From positions 62,001 to 126,000 of the forward strand of contig NZ_VUMG01000005.1 of NCBI RefSeq assembly GCF_009696315.1: a DNA stretch of 64,000 nt, given 5' to 3'. The DNA comes from Cutibacterium porci. GTDB lineage: Bacteria; Actinomycetota; Actinomycetes; Propionibacteriales; Propionibacteriaceae. Shown piece after piece: positions 1 through 8,752 of the stretch (position 1 is the stretch's first letter; each line of letters starts with the position of its first letter). Under the pieces are notes generated by a model. It saw only the letters and a list, made by a program, of their open reading frames with translations, was not told where the DNA came from and searched no databases. The translations under genes were made by a program, and so were the position numbers.

Positions 1-75
1 CAGGTCCACCGCCCCCTCGGACGTCATCGGAGTCACCATGGCCGTAAGTAGACGGCCAAAAACGGGAGCGGACAT
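1..75 (-). CDS. dapA: 4-hydroxy-tetrahydrodipicolinate synthase, N-terminal fragment
   Basis: Only the first 25 codons are inside the window. Reading the minus strand from the ATG at 73-75 gives MSAPVFGRLLTAMVTPMTSE, then GAVDL, the typical DapA N-terminus in which TAMVTP precedes the first barrel strand. A strong AGGAGG ribosome binding site lies about 6 nt upstream of the ATG. DapA condenses pyruvate with aspartate semialdehyde to start the diaminopimelate branch, which fits the dapE, dapD and dapC genes further along. The call rests on a short stretch, but the motif is characteristic. Confidence 0.85.
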   Translation of the reverse strand, partial: MSAPVFGRLLTAMVTPMTSEGAVDL

Positions 76-144
76 GCGAGACCTCCTTGTGTAGCTAACG
101 CCCATGGTAGCCACGAGATGGCCTCAGCGGGATAGGCTGTTGAT

Positions 145-798
145 GTGAGTCCAGCACAGCCCAGACACCAAGTCCCCGACGCCCGGTCGTGGGAGTACGC
201 CGACGGTTTCGTCGCACCGTCCCCGGCCTTACAGGAGGCCCGCGAGGCAGCCCGCGTTGATCAGTGGGAGGTGCTCGGCAACGGCACCACCGCCTTACTG
301 ACCTTGTTGGCTCGCGCCATTCAGGCCGGCAGCGTCGTCACCATCGGCACTGACGCCGGAGTCTCGGCGCTAGCTCTGCTAGAAGGCATGACCGATCACG
401 GCGTCCTGACCAGTATCGACCCCGATGCTGAACGTCAAGCTGCGGCGCGTAAAGTCCTGAGCCTGTCCCATATCCGCTCTCATCGAGTACGGCTCATCAC
501 TGGCACCCCGTTGGATGTGCTGCCCAAATTGCGAGACGGCGCCTACGACATGGTGCTCATTAATGGCGACAGACTTGAATACGTCGAATACGTCTCCCAG
601 GCCTTGCGCTTACTGCGCGCTGGGGGCATCGTCATCGTCAACGACGCGCTGGCCAATAACCACGTCGCCGATCCGGATAATGAGGACGACGACACCCTCA
701 TCATCCGCGAGACCCTCGACTCGGTTTTGGAGACCGAAGAGTTCACCCCGGCGCTCCTTCCCGTAGGTCAAGGTTTGCTGCTGGCTACCAAGAATTGA
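145..798 (+). CDS. O-methyltransferase, class I SAM-dependent
   Basis: A 217-residue protein with a GTG start and a Rossmann-type methyltransferase fold. It shows a glycine-containing SAM-binding loop (VVTIGTDAGVSALALLEG), an acidic residue after the second strand (LTSIDPDAE), and the family-3 O-methyltransferase segment YDMVLINGDRLEYVEYV followed by LLRAGGIVIVNDAL. It belongs to the widespread small actinobacterial O-methyltransferase group; the methyl acceptor cannot be told from sequence. It diverges from dapA and converges on glgC, with a hairpin between. The start has no strong Shine-Dalgarno sequence, so a slightly different start is possible. Confidence 0.85.
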   Translation: MSPAQPRHQVPDARSWEYADGFVAPSPALQEAREAARVDQWEVLGNGTTALLTLLARAIQAGSVVTIGTDAGVSALALLEGMTDHGVLTSIDPDAERQAAARKVLSLSHIRSHRVRLITGTPLDVLPKLRDGAYDMVLINGDRLEYVEYVSQALRLLRAGGIVIVNDALANNHVADPDNEDDDTLIIRETLDSVLETEEFTPALLPVGQGLLLATKN

Positions 799-826
799 GC
801 CCGCACGCTTAGGCACCCGGCATAGC

Positions 827-857
827 GAAGCGGCTCCCGAATACCGGAGGCCGCTTC
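827..857. terminator. hairpin between convergent genes
   Basis: An 8-bp perfect stem (GAAGCGGC / GCCGCTTC) around a 15-nt loop, lying between the convergent O-methyltransferase and glgC. There is no strong T-tract, as is common in actinobacteria. It probably serves both genes. Confidence 0.5.
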
Positions 858-879
858 ACGCATTCTGGACGTTACTCGA

Positions 880-2106
880 TCAGTAGGGAACGGTAATTCC
901 CTTACCGACCACCGTCACACCACCGGGAGACACAGTGAATCCACGAGCGCGGTCATGGTCATGGTCGACGCCCACTTGGGCGCCGTCAGGAACAATGACA
1001 TTCTTGTCGAGGATGGCGCGGTGGACCGTCGCGTTAGAGCCAATCGTCACATTATTCATAACAATTGATTCATCAACGCGAGCCCACCTCTCAATGCGGG
1101 CACGCGGGCCCAATACCGTCCGGTAAATGTCGGTGCCAGAAATGATGCACCCGGCAGAGACTAGGGTGTCATCGCAGGACCCGCGCATCACAAATTTGGC
1201 ACCCGGAGCTTGCTCCTGCATTGTCCAGATAGGCCAGTCAGGGTTGTACAGGTTGAACTCCGGCTCGACCGAGACTAGATCCATGTGCGCGTCATGATAG
1301 GCGTCAATGGTGCCCACGTCCCGCCAGTAGTCAGCATCCTTTTCAGTGTTGCCGGGAACCTCGTTATCACGGAAGTCATATACCTGCGCATCAGCCGCAT
1401 TGACGAATCTCGGAATAACGTCGCCACCCATATCGTGCCGCGAATCGGCGCTGTGGGCATCGTCGTGAAGGGCCTGAACCAGGGCCTCGCGGCTAAAAAT
1501 GTAGTTACCCATCGACGCGAAAGATTCGTCCGGGGCATCCGGAAGACCGGGCGGATCAGCCGGTTTTTCAAGGAACTGGGTTATTTTATGATCCTGGCCA
1601 GCATCAATAATCCCGAAGGCAGAGGCGTCCTTTCGTGGCACTCGAATCCCAGCGACGGTACATCCCAACCCGGAATCGATGTGGTATTGAAGCATGGCGT
1701 CGACATCCATCCGGTAAATATTGTCGGCACCAAAAACCACGACGTAATCGGGGCTCTGATCGTTAATGAGATTGAGAGACTGATAGATGGCATCCGCGCT
1801 TCCCTGATACCACCGCGGCCCCAGACGCTGCTGGGCCGGAACCGGGGTCACATAGGAGCCCAACATGGTCGACATCCGCCACGTGATGGAGATATGACGG
1901 TCAAGCGAATGAGACTTGTACTGGGTTAGTACGGCGATCTGGGTGAGGCCCGAGTTCGCCAAGTTGGACAGCACAAAGTCAATAAGCCGATATGTACCGC
2001 CAAAGGGAACGGCTGGCTTGGCCCGGTCCATTGTGAGGGGCATGAGGCGTTTGCCTTCGCCCCCGGCGAGGACGATGGATAGAACCTTGGGACGCGTCTT
2101 TGCCAT
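880..2106 (-). CDS. glgC: glucose-1-phosphate adenylyltransferase (ADP-glucose pyrophosphorylase)
   Basis: About 408 residues. GlgC makes ADP-glucose from glucose 1-phosphate and ATP, the committed step of glycogen synthesis. The N-terminal nucleotidyltransferase domain carries [16 protein letters not shown] and [15 protein letters not shown]; later come the [10 protein letters not shown] segment, the [12 protein letters not shown] catalytic region, FLEKP, and a C-terminal left-handed beta-helix of hexapeptide repeats. I placed the start at the ATG at 2104-2106 ([10 protein letters not shown]), because the upstream in-frame extension is not like the family. It is divergent from glgA, so the two probably share a control region. 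Confidence 0.95.
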   Translation of the reverse strand: MAKTRPKVLSIVLAGGEGKRLMPLTMDRAKPAVPFGGTYRLIDFVLSNLANSGLTQIAVLTQYKSHSLDRHISITWRMSTMLGSYVTPVPAQQRLGPRWYQGSADAIYQSLNLINDQSPDYVVVFGADNIYRMDVDAMLQYHIDSGLGCTVAGIRVPRKDASAFGIIDAGQDHKITQFLEKPADPPGLPDAPDESFASMGNYIFSREALVQALHDDAHSADSRHDMGGDVIPRFVNAADAQVYDFRDNEVPGNTEKDADYWRDVGTIDAYHDAHMDLVSVEPEFNLYNPDWPIWTMQEQAPGAKFVMRGSCDDTLVSAGCIISGTDIYRTVLGPRARIERWARVDESIVMNNVTIGSNATVHRAILDKNVIVPDGAQVGVDHDHDRARGFTVSPGGVTVVGKGITVPY

Positions 2107-2249
2107 GGTCCTCAATCTACCGTCACTCAGCGTCACCGTGGGCAATCGTTACAAGGTCAGCCACACATTGTCGACGAGAGTTTTCGGTCTGTTGGCAGCA
2201 ACGCAACCCAGCTCCCCCATTGTGGCTGTCTTTGTGGGACGATCAAGCC

Positions 2250-3434
2250 ATGTACGTGTCCGTCCTGACCCGTGAATACCCTCCGACTATCTATGGTGGC
2301 GCCGGCGTCCACGTCGCGCAGCTCGTCCCCCAGCTTCGCACTCTCATTGACGTTGATGTGCAGTGCATGGGGGAGCCGCGTGAAGGAGCCACCGCCCACG
2401 CCGAGAGCTTCCCCGAAGGCGCGAATGGCGCGCTGCGGGCATTTGGCGCAGACCTGTCCATGGTCAATGCCATCCCAGACGGGGTCGACCTCGTACATTC
2501 CCATACCTGGTACGCCAATCTCGCTGGTCTGCTCGCCGGCGTCTTTCACAACGTTCCGCACGTCATTAGCGCTCATTCGTTGGAACCCGACCGTCCGTGG
2601 AAGGCTGAGCAACTCGGGGGCGGCTACCGGCTCTCCTCCTGGGCAGAAAAGACCGCCTACGATGCCGCTGACGCCATCATCGCGGTCTCTGACGGTATGC
2701 GAACCGACGTCCTGCGTGCCTACCCGGAACTCGATCCTGACAAGGTTCACGTCGTGCGCAATGGGGTCGACACCGACGAATTCCACCCCGTCACCGAAAC
2801 CGACGTATGCCGTGACATCGGGATGGACCCTGACCGACCCTCAGTGGTCTTCGTCGGGCGCATCACACGCCAAAAGGGATTGATCCACCTGGTACATGCC
2901 GCTACAGAGCTTGATCCCGAAACCCAGCTCGTCTTGCTTGCTGGCGCACCTGATACCCCAGAAATTGGCGAACAGTTCAAAGCCGCCTTCGAGGAGGTTC
3001 GTTCCAGCCGACAGGCGCCGGTCGTGTGGGTACAGCAGATGCTTCCCCGCCCCTCAGTTCGCCAGGTACTCTCTGCAGCGACGGTCTTCGCCTGTCCATC
3101 GGTCTACGAGCCGCTAGGCATCGTCAATCTGGAGGCGATGGCTTGTGCTACGCCGGTGGTGGCATCTCGTGTTGGCGGAATCCCAGAGGTCGTCGTCGAC
3201 AGGTCGACCGGACATCTCGTCGACGGGGTCCCCACCGACTCATCGACCCCAGCCGAGATCGCAGCCTTCGAAAGCTCTTTCGCTACCGCTATCAACGATC
3301 TCACTCGAAACGTGGAACGCGCCAAGGCATTCGGAGCCGCTGGTCGTCAACGTTGCATCGACGAGTTCTCCTGGAGTCGAATCGCCGAGCAGACCGTCGA
3401 GGTTTACCGGGCAGCTATCAGACGCCACGGCTGA
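2250..3434 (+). CDS. glgA: glycogen synthase / alpha-maltose-1-phosphate synthase, GT4 family
   Basis: A 394-residue glycosyltransferase of the actinobacterial GlgA (GlgM) type. The N-terminal Rossmann domain starts MYVSVLTREYPPTIYGGAGVHV; the C-terminal donor domain has FVGRITRQKGLIHL and the EX7E-type segment YEPLGIVNLEAMACATPVV. The family uses ADP-glucose; the mycobacterial homologue makes maltose 1-phosphate, so the exact acceptor here is uncertain. The start at 2250 gives the standard N-terminus; longer in-frame upstream sequence overlaps glgC and is rejected. Its divergent position with glgC supports a two-gene ADP-glucose pathway. Confidence 0.93.
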   Translation: MYVSVLTREYPPTIYGGAGVHVAQLVPQLRTLIDVDVQCMGEPREGATAHAESFPEGANGALRAFGADLSMVNAIPDGVDLVHSHTWYANLAGLLAGVFHNVPHVISAHSLEPDRPWKAEQLGGGYRLSSWAEKTAYDAADAIIAVSDGMRTDVLRAYPELDPDKVHVVRNGVDTDEFHPVTETDVCRDIGMDPDRPSVVFVGRITRQKGLIHLVHAATELDPETQLVLLAGAPDTPEIGEQFKAAFEEVRSSRQAPVVWVQQMLPRPSVRQVLSAATVFACPSVYEPLGIVNLEAMACATPVVASRVGGIPEVVVDRSTGHLVDGVPTDSSTPAEIAAFESSFATAINDLTRNVERAKAFGAAGRQRCIDEFSWSRIAEQTVEVYRAAIRRHG

Positions 3435-3447
3435 CCTCTCATCTAGC

Positions 3448-3485
3448 ATGATCGTGCCCGGCTCAGCTGAGCCGGGCACGATCAT
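3448..3485. terminator. 38-nt perfect palindrome between convergent genes
   Basis: Two 19-nt halves (left arm ATGATCGTGCCCGGCTCAG) form an uninterrupted self-complementary sequence with no spacer, between the convergent glgA and the DUF3117 gene. It would form a strong hairpin in either transcript and is best read as a bidirectional terminator. Confidence 0.7.
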
Positions 3486-3490
3486 CTGCG

Positions 3491-3658
3491 TCAGCCGACG
3501 ACGTCCTTAAGGCACGCGAGTAGTTCTTGGGCTTCGTCTGCGTTGAGTTCAACAACCAGCCGGCCGCCACCTTCGACTGGAACGCGCATGATGATGCCAC
3601 GACCCTCCTTCGTGACTTCCATGGGACCGTCACCGGTACGGGGCTTCATAGCTGCCAT
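3491..3658 (-). CDS. DUF3117 domain-containing small protein
   Basis: A 55-residue protein, nearly all of it the conserved actinobacterial DUF3117 sequence: it starts MAAMKPRTGDGPMEVTKEGR and ends with an acidic amphipathic helix. No signal peptide or membrane segment is seen, and the function of the family is unknown. The start at 3656-3658 is supported by GAGGAA a few bases upstream and by the conserved N-terminus; a start five codons further out is less likely. Followed after about 40 nt on the other side by the DivIVA-like gene on the same strand. Confidence 0.88.
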   Translation of the reverse strand: MAAMKPRTGDGPMEVTKEGRGIIMRVPVEGGGRLVVELNADEAQELLACLKDVVG

Positions 3659-3698
3659 GTCACTCTTCCTCAATCACTGGGCAGTGGTGCAACCCCTA

Positions 3699-4007
3699 TT
3701 ATTCCGTATCCGGGCGCTTTGCGTCAGTGGTGGACTCATCGACGCTTGTCGAGGCGGGTCGCTGAGCTACCTCCATCTGCGCTGCCAGACGGTCCACAAG
3801 CTCGTCGACCTGGCGCATCGAGTAGCCTCTCGCGACCACAGCAAAGCGCGCTCCACGCACATCATCTGCACTCAGATCGCCCTCGGGAAGATCGGGAACA
3901 GGACGATCATCGACAACGGCTGGCACTTGTCCGAATTTTCCCGAGGCGGCCAGTACAGCCAGTCCAATGATGACGATGATGCCCCCGCACAGTATCCACA
4001 CCATCAC
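3699..4007 (-). CDS. small membrane protein with DivIVA-like region
   Basis: About 102 residues. One N-terminal membrane helix (roughly residues 3-21, rich in I, V and L) is followed by an acidic linker. Then comes a short segment, FAVVARGYSMRQVDELVDRL, matching the DivIVA-type core seen in many actinobacterial membrane proteins (F-x-x-x-x-R-GY-x-x-x-QVD-x-x-L). The tail is polar. It starts at a GTG overlapping the dapE stop by 4 nt, or at the ATG one codon later, with AAGGAG upstream, so it is translationally coupled to dapE. A role at the cell envelope or poles is inference. Confidence 0.75.
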   Translation of the reverse strand: MMVWILCGGIIVIIGLAVLAASGKFGQVPAVVDDRPVPDLPEGDLSADDVRGARFAVVARGYSMRQVDELVDRLAAQMEVAQRPASTSVDESTTDAKRPDTE

Positions 4008-5104
4008 GACTCTCCTTCGTCACGTGAACCGTCAAGCCAGGACGCCAGTGCCCGAGCACAGTCGTCAAGGCTGGACAATTTGCAGCACTCATCAGCCTTA
4101 TGGGCGTACATGGCGTCACCGGGGCCAAAGTTAAGGGCCGGGCGGCCCATCTCAAAGAATCGAGCCACATCCGTCCAGCCGTATTTTGGCATCGGCATCG
4201 TCGCAACTGAGCGGGCGAAGGATTGAGCCAGCGGCTGATCCAGACCTGGTCGAGCCGGCGAGGACAAGTCCAACACGTCCATCCGCCACCCGGCGAACAT
4301 GGCGCGCATAAGTTGCTCGGCCTGCTGAGCGGTCTTGTCCGGTGCGAATCGATAGTTGATTTGAACTGTGGCCTCGGGAGGTACCACATTTCCAGCCAGA
4401 CCCCCCTGCACCATCGTCGCGTTCAGACCCTCCCGATACGTCAACCCGTCAACCTCGACGAGATGATCGCCACTCACCTGCCAATCCGACAAGATGCGCA
4501 AAATTGGCAGCAAGTCGTGAATAGCGTTATGCCCAGCCCACGAGCGAGCCGAATGAGCGGCTTGACCCTCAGTTGTCAGGGTGAAACGCATCGTTCCCTG
4601 ACATCCTCCCTCAATAATGGCGTTCGTGGGCTCCATAAGAATGGCCAGATCGCATTCGAGCAAGCGTGGATCGTGGGATCGCAATCGGAGCAAACCATTG
4701 TGCTGCGCAGCAATCTCTTCGGCCTCGTAAAACACCCAGGTGACGTCTCGGCTAGGAGCGGCCAAGGTGGCCGCAAGGTGCAAGCCGACGGCCACTCCTC
4801 CCTTCATATCGCAACTTCCTCGACCGACGAGGTAATCGCCGTCACAACGGGTTTCAATGTGGCTGGGAAGGTTATCTGCCACCGGCACGGTATCAAGGTG
4901 ACCAGCGACAAGGACTCGACTATCCCGATTGAGATGCGTCGCCGCGACGACCGAGTTACCGATTCTCGTGACCGTCAAGTGATCGAATTGACGCAAGGCT
5001 GCGTCGATGGCATCAGCGAGTTCCTTCTCATGGAGGCTTTCAGAGCGGATATCTACGATGTCCCGAAACAGAACGTGCAGGTCGCCAGCAAGGTCGAGTT
5101 GCAT
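4004..5104 (-). CDS. dapE: succinyl-diaminopimelate desuccinylase
   Basis: About 366 residues, an M20-family metallopeptidase fold. DapE hydrolyses N-succinyl-LL-DAP to LL-DAP and succinate. Visible motifs are the metal-binding VLVAGHLDTVPV, then GRGSCDMKGGVAVGLHLA with the bridging Asp, and EAEEIAAQHNGLL with the catalytic and metal Glu pair. The neighbouring dapD and dapC support the DAP assignment rather than another M20 amidohydrolase. The chosen ATG at 5102-5104 has GAAG close upstream; a GTG three codons earlier is possible. It is divergent from dapD. Confidence 0.92.
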   Translation of the reverse strand: MQLDLAGDLHVLFRDIVDIRSESLHEKELADAIDAALRQFDHLTVTRIGNSVVAATHLNRDSRVLVAGHLDTVPVADNLPSHIETRCDGDYLVGRGSCDMKGGVAVGLHLAATLAAPSRDVTWVFYEAEEIAAQHNGLLRLRSHDPRLLECDLAILMEPTNAIIEGGCQGTMRFTLTTEGQAAHSARSWAGHNAIHDLLPILRILSDWQVSGDHLVEVDGLTYREGLNATMVQGGLAGNVVPPEATVQINYRFAPDKTAQQAEQLMRAMFAGWRMDVLDLSSPARPGLDQPLAQSFARSVATMPMPKYGWTDVARFFEMGRPALNFGPGDAMYAHKADECCKLSSLDDCARALASWLDGSRDEGES

Positions 5105-5228
5105 GATCTTCACTGTACTGACTTCGGCTGCGCAAGCGCTCCCCGGAACGTCGTCGTCACCGTACGCTCGGTGACATCTGCGAGGACACTTAAGCGTCAG
5201 ACCGTATCTCAGTCACCACCGTGAGCCA

Positions 5229-5266
5229 GTGTGGTCGCTGCGACTGCGCAAGGCGTCTGACCACAC
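5229..5266. promoter_or_regulatory. inverted repeat in the dapE-dapD divergent region
   Basis: GTGTGGTC at 5229-5236 and GACCACAC at 5259-5266 form perfect 8-nt arms with a 22-nt spacer, ending 10 nt before the dapD start codon. It could be an operator or an mRNA hairpin over the dapD leader. No regulator is assigned. Confidence 0.35.
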
Positions 5267-5276
5267 AACTAGACTC

Positions 5277-6245
5277 ATGTCCATGACGCAGACGACGACT
5301 TTGCAGACTGCCTCGGCTAACCGTCAGGCCTGGGGATGGGGCCTGGCAACTGTCCACGAGGACGGAGACGTGCTGGACACCTGGTATCCCGAGCCTCAGT
5401 TGGGTTTCCCCGACGACTCACCTGCCCCTGCTGATCTACAGCGGGTTACTGAAGCCGGCCGTGACGCTATTCGCAATGTCCATACCGAGGTGGTGCGCAC
5501 GGTCATTGACCTCGACACTGCGCCCACCAGCGTCGCTGACGCGTATCTGCGCTTGCATCTACTGTCATCCCGGTTGGCTGCTCCCCGCACGATCAATCTC
5601 GATGGCATCTTCGGTGTGCTGCCAAACAATGCCTGGACAACTATCGGCCCTATCCGCATTGCCGATCTAGAAAAAGCCCGCATGGAAGCTCGCATCGCCC
5701 ATGCCCCCTTTACCGTCCTTCTCGTCGATAAGTTCCCGCGCATGGTGGATTTTGTCGTCCCCACCGGGGTGCGTATTGGTAACGCCGACCGGGTCCGCCT
5801 GGGAGCCCATCTGGCTGAAGGAACCACCGTCATGCACGAGGGGTTCGTGAACTTCAATGCCGGCACGCTGGGCCACTCCATGGTTGAGGGCCGCATCAGT
5901 CAAGGTGTCGTCGTCGGGGATGGCACTGATATTGGAGGTGGCGCCTCCATCATGGGGACCCTCTCAGGCGGCGGTAAGGAGCAGGTGACGATTGGTCGCG
6001 GCTGCCTACTCGGTGCTGAGGCCGGAATCGGTATTTCCCTGGGCGACAACTGCGTCGTCGAGGCTGGTTTGTATGTCACTGCGGGAACGAAGGTGACGCT
6101 TCCTGACGGCACAGTTGTCAAGGCAGCTGAGCTTTCCGGTACTAGCGACATCCTCTACATTCGTGATTCAACGACGGGGATCGTCAAGGCCCTCGGTCGT
6201 GGTAACCACACGATCGAACTCAACTCGGATTTGCATCATAACTGA
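5277..6245 (+). CDS. dapD: tetrahydrodipicolinate N-succinyltransferase
   Basis: About 322 residues, the long actinobacterial form of DapD. It transfers succinyl from succinyl-CoA to tetrahydrodipicolinate, upstream of DapC and DapE. The N-terminal half is globular; the C-terminal half is a left-handed beta-helix with imperfect hexapeptide repeats (for example [20 protein letters not shown], then [13 protein letters not shown] and [12 protein letters not shown]). Start options are ATG 5277 or 5283; both are far better than the ORF opening at 5229, which lies in the inverted repeat. The next gene begins one base after the TGA stop. Confidence 0.93.
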   Translation: MSMTQTTTLQTASANRQAWGWGLATVHEDGDVLDTWYPEPQLGFPDDSPAPADLQRVTEAGRDAIRNVHTEVVRTVIDLDTAPTSVADAYLRLHLLSSRLAAPRTINLDGIFGVLPNNAWTTIGPIRIADLEKARMEARIAHAPFTVLLVDKFPRMVDFVVPTGVRIGNADRVRLGAHLAEGTTVMHEGFVNFNAGTLGHSMVEGRISQGVVVGDGTDIGGGASIMGTLSGGGKEQVTIGRGCLLGAEAGIGISLGDNCVVEAGLYVTAGTKVTLPDGTVVKAAELSGTSDILYIRDSTTGIVKALGRGNHTIELNSDLHHN

Positions 6246-6246
6246 C

Positions 6247-7179
6247 ATGACGAAGTCCTCTCCCCGCCGGGCCCAACCCGCCACCACGCGACATCGACGT
6301 CGACGTTCCGCCCCTGTACGGTCGATTGCTGCCTTTGTCGTGGTATTGGCGATCCTGGCTGGGTTGGGCTGGGGAGGCTACAAAGTGTGGAAGGCAGTCG
6401 ACCCGTTCGCCACAACAGAGCCCGAAGGCTGCCGAGTGACAGTCTCAGGCCAGTCCTACGACCTTGACTTAGAACAATCCCAAAACGCTGCCATTATTAC
6501 CGCTGAGTCAATCCGCCGTGGCCTTCCCGCCCATGCGGCCACCGTCGCGCTGGCGACAGCCATGCAGGAATCGAAGTTGCGCAATATCAACTATGGAGAT
6601 CGTGACTCCCTCGGGTTGTTTCAGCAGCGACCGTCCCAAGGATGGGGAACTGCCACGCAGATCATGGATCCGTGGTATTCGTCAGGGAAGTTCTACGAAG
6701 AACTGGTGAAATTCGGCAATTGGGAAACCATCAGTATCAACGACGCCGCCCAGCAAGTGCAGCGATCAGGCTACCCCGAGGCCTACCGCAAGCATGAATC
6801 CCTGGCGAAAGCATGGTCCTCTGCGCTCACTGGCCAGTCCCCCTCAGCGCTGACATGCATCAACAGGTCCACCGAAACGACACGAATCCAAAAACTCACC
6901 AGCACAGCACGCAAGGGCCTCGCATCGAAAGTCGCCGTCCAGGCAACTGGATCGACGGTGACATTCACCGCCACTGACCCGACACTCGTGCGAGCAGCCG
7001 TGGCGTTGACGATGGCAAGCACGAACCTTGGGCCCATCGACCATGCCACGGTCGCAACGACGAATTGGAAGGCTGATCCTGATCGCTACGCGCCGTGGAC
7101 AGCAGCCTCTGGCCCCTCAGCGAGTCCGGTCTCCAGCGGGTCGGGCCGGGCCTACGGCACCGTCACCGCTCGCAGCTAG
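6247..7179 (+). CDS. membrane-anchored lytic-transglycosylase-like protein
   Basis: About 310 residues. An Arg-rich cytoplasmic N-terminus (residues 1-25) is followed by one membrane helix (about 27-48) and a small Cys-containing segment. The conserved domain is seen in many actinobacterial proteins annotated heavy-metal transporter or lytic transglycosylase: AATVALATAMQESKLRNINY, GDRDSLGLFQQRPSQGWGT and DPWYSSGKFYEEL. The Glu in MQES and the SLGLFQQRPSQGWG block resemble soluble-lytic-transglycosylase motifs, so peptidoglycan cleavage outside the membrane is likely but not proven. It begins 1 nt after the dapD stop, hence co-transcribed. Confidence 0.75.
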   Translation: MTKSSPRRAQPATTRHRRRRSAPVRSIAAFVVVLAILAGLGWGGYKVWKAVDPFATTEPEGCRVTVSGQSYDLDLEQSQNAAIITAESIRRGLPAHAATVALATAMQESKLRNINYGDRDSLGLFQQRPSQGWGTATQIMDPWYSSGKFYEELVKFGNWETISINDAAQQVQRSGYPEAYRKHESLAKAWSSALTGQSPSALTCINRSTETTRIQKLTSTARKGLASKVAVQATGSTVTFTATDPTLVRAAVALTMASTNLGPIDHATVATTNWKADPDRYAPWTAASGPSASPVSSGSGRAYGTVTARS

Positions 7180-7186
7180 GCGGTGA

Positions 7187-8290
7187 TCAAGCTGTCAGCC
7201 GTCGGGCAGCAGCGTTGATTCGCTCGTCAGTGGCCGTCAGCCCAATACGGACATGGTCGGAGCCACCATCGACGTAGAAATCACCGGGGGAACACAGGAT
7301 GCCCAACGTCGCTAGCCGATCGAGAGTAGCCCGACAATCCTCGCCGTGGGTAGCCCACAGATACAGCGACCCTTCGGAATGGTCGATGCGGAAGCCAGCC
7401 TTCTCGAGGGCCGGTTTCAAGACACTGCGACGCAGCCGGTACCGGTTGGCTTGTTCACGCACATGGCAGCGATCTTGCAGTGCCGCCTGCATGGCAGCAA
7501 TGACTGGGGTTGAGATCATGAGCCCGCAATGCTTGCGCACTGTGAGTAACTCGCTGGTCAGTTCAGGATCTCCAACGACAAAACCGGCACGATAACCGGC
7601 CATATTCGACCGTTTGGACATCGACAGACAAGCCAACAAGCCGGTGACGTCACCACCGTTGACCCTCTCGTCAAGAACAGAGACCGACTCGCCTTCCCAC
7701 ACAAACTCGCCATAGCACTCGTCGGAAGCCAGCACAGCTCCCGTGCTGCGCGCCACATCCACCCATGCCTTCATCTCATCTAGGTTGAGGATGCGCCCTG
7801 ACGGGTTAGCCGGAGAGTTAATCCAGATGAGGTCGGGTGTGACGTCAACCTCGTCGGGCTCATTGACGGCAACGATCTTCGCCCCAGCTAGCTGAGCACC
7901 AACCCGGTAGGTCGGGTAGGCACACGCTGGGATGACGACGGTAGAACCTGATCCCACACCAAGTTGACTAGGCAGGGAGGCCACTAGTTCCTTGGTTCCG
8001 ATGACCGGCAGAACGCTGGTTTCGTCAAGGCTCGCGGGCGCGCCCCAGACACGTTTCATGTGGTCCAGGATTCCGGCCCGTAATGCGGAGGTCCCCCACA
8101 CTTGTGGGTATCCGTGAGCATCACCGGCTGCCGAAAGCGCATCGGTGACAACACGTGGGGTCGGATCGACCGGCGTACCTACCGACAAGTCAACGATACC
8201 GTCGGGATGAGACTCGGCCTTTCCCCTGGCCGCAGCGATGGTGTCCCAAGGGAAAGTAGGCAGGCTGGCAGAGACGCTACGGCGACTCAT
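7187..8290 (-). CDS. dapC: succinyldiaminopimelate transaminase
   Basis: A 367-residue fold-type I PLP aminotransferase. DapC converts N-succinyl-2-amino-6-ketopimelate to N-succinyl-LL-DAP with glutamate as donor. It shows VDLSVGTPVDPTP near the N-terminus, INSPANPSGRIL, DECYGEFVW, and the PLP-lysine segment SLSMSKRSNMAGYRAGF. Its start overlaps the fdxA stop by 4 nt, an arrangement also known from other actinobacteria (ferredoxin followed by DapC). The gene converges with the lytic-transglycosylase-like gene with only 7 nt between stops. Confidence 0.93.
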   Translation of the reverse strand: MSRRSVSASLPTFPWDTIAAARGKAESHPDGIVDLSVGTPVDPTPRVVTDALSAAGDAHGYPQVWGTSALRAGILDHMKRVWGAPASLDETSVLPVIGTKELVASLPSQLGVGSGSTVVIPACAYPTYRVGAQLAGAKIVAVNEPDEVDVTPDLIWINSPANPSGRILNLDEMKAWVDVARSTGAVLASDECYGEFVWEGESVSVLDERVNGGDVTGLLACLSMSKRSNMAGYRAGFVVGDPELTSELLTVRKHCGLMISTPVIAAMQAALQDRCHVREQANRYRLRRSVLKPALEKAGFRIDHSEGSLYLWATHGEDCRATLDRLATLGILCSPGDFYVDGGSDHVRIGLTATDERINAAARRLTA

Positions 8291-8607
8291 TCGCCCTGCG
8301 GGGGCAAGGCTTGAACAGCCGGATGGTCCTTGTGGGTTGGACCAAGCCGAGCAGCACCGCCCGGAGATCCCAACTCGTTAAAGAACTCGGCGTTGATGTC
8401 GAGGAACTTCTCCTGATCGCCAGGCAGGTCGTCCTCGTAGTAAATGGCCTCGACGGGACACACAGGCTCGCACGCTCCGCAATCCACGCATTCTTCGGGG
8501 TGAATGTAGAGAGTGCGCTCACCCTCGTAAATGCAGTCGACAGGACACTCCTCGACGCAGGCACGATCCTTGACGTCCACGCAGGGCAGACCAATGACGT
8601 AGGTCAC
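8287..8607 (-). CDS. fdxA: ferredoxin, 7Fe-8S type
   Basis: A 106-residue ferredoxin. The first cysteine cluster (CVDVKDRACVEECPVDC) and the second (CVDCGACEPVCPVEAI) are those of FdxA proteins with one 3Fe-4S and one 4Fe-4S centre. The C-terminal third is the usual acidic and helical extension (FLDINAEFFNELGSPGGA). It is a soluble electron carrier whose partner is not shown by the sequence. It overlaps dapC by 4 nt and is probably the first gene of a two-gene unit. Confidence 0.95.
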   Translation of the reverse strand: MTYVIGLPCVDVKDRACVEECPVDCIYEGERTLYIHPEECVDCGACEPVCPVEAIYYEDDLPGDQEKFLDINAEFFNELGSPGGAARLGPTHKDHPAVQALPPQGE

Positions 8608-8697
8608 GTCTTCTCCTTGTTCCGGCCCTTATACGGGGCCTGATAGACATTCACCGTCATCATAGTGCCGCATCGTGACATCTGCCCTAACACGCAC

Positions 8698-8732
8698 CGA
8701 CGCCCACAACCGTCGAACGGTCGTGGGCGTCG
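8698..8732. terminator. strong hairpin downstream of pntB
   Basis: A 10-bp stem (CGACGCCCAC / GTGGGCGTCG) continued, after one mismatch, by ACCG/CGGT around a 5-nt loop. It sits between the pntB stop and the fdxA start, both on the minus strand. It most likely terminates the pntAB transcript. A T-run (ATTTT) follows on the plus strand side only. Confidence 0.7.
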
Positions 8733-8752
8733 ATTTTGGCTTGAGCAAGCCC

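Noticed and set aside
1285-1929. 214-codon open frame on the plus strand
   Set aside because: Antisense to glgC, which is strongly supported.
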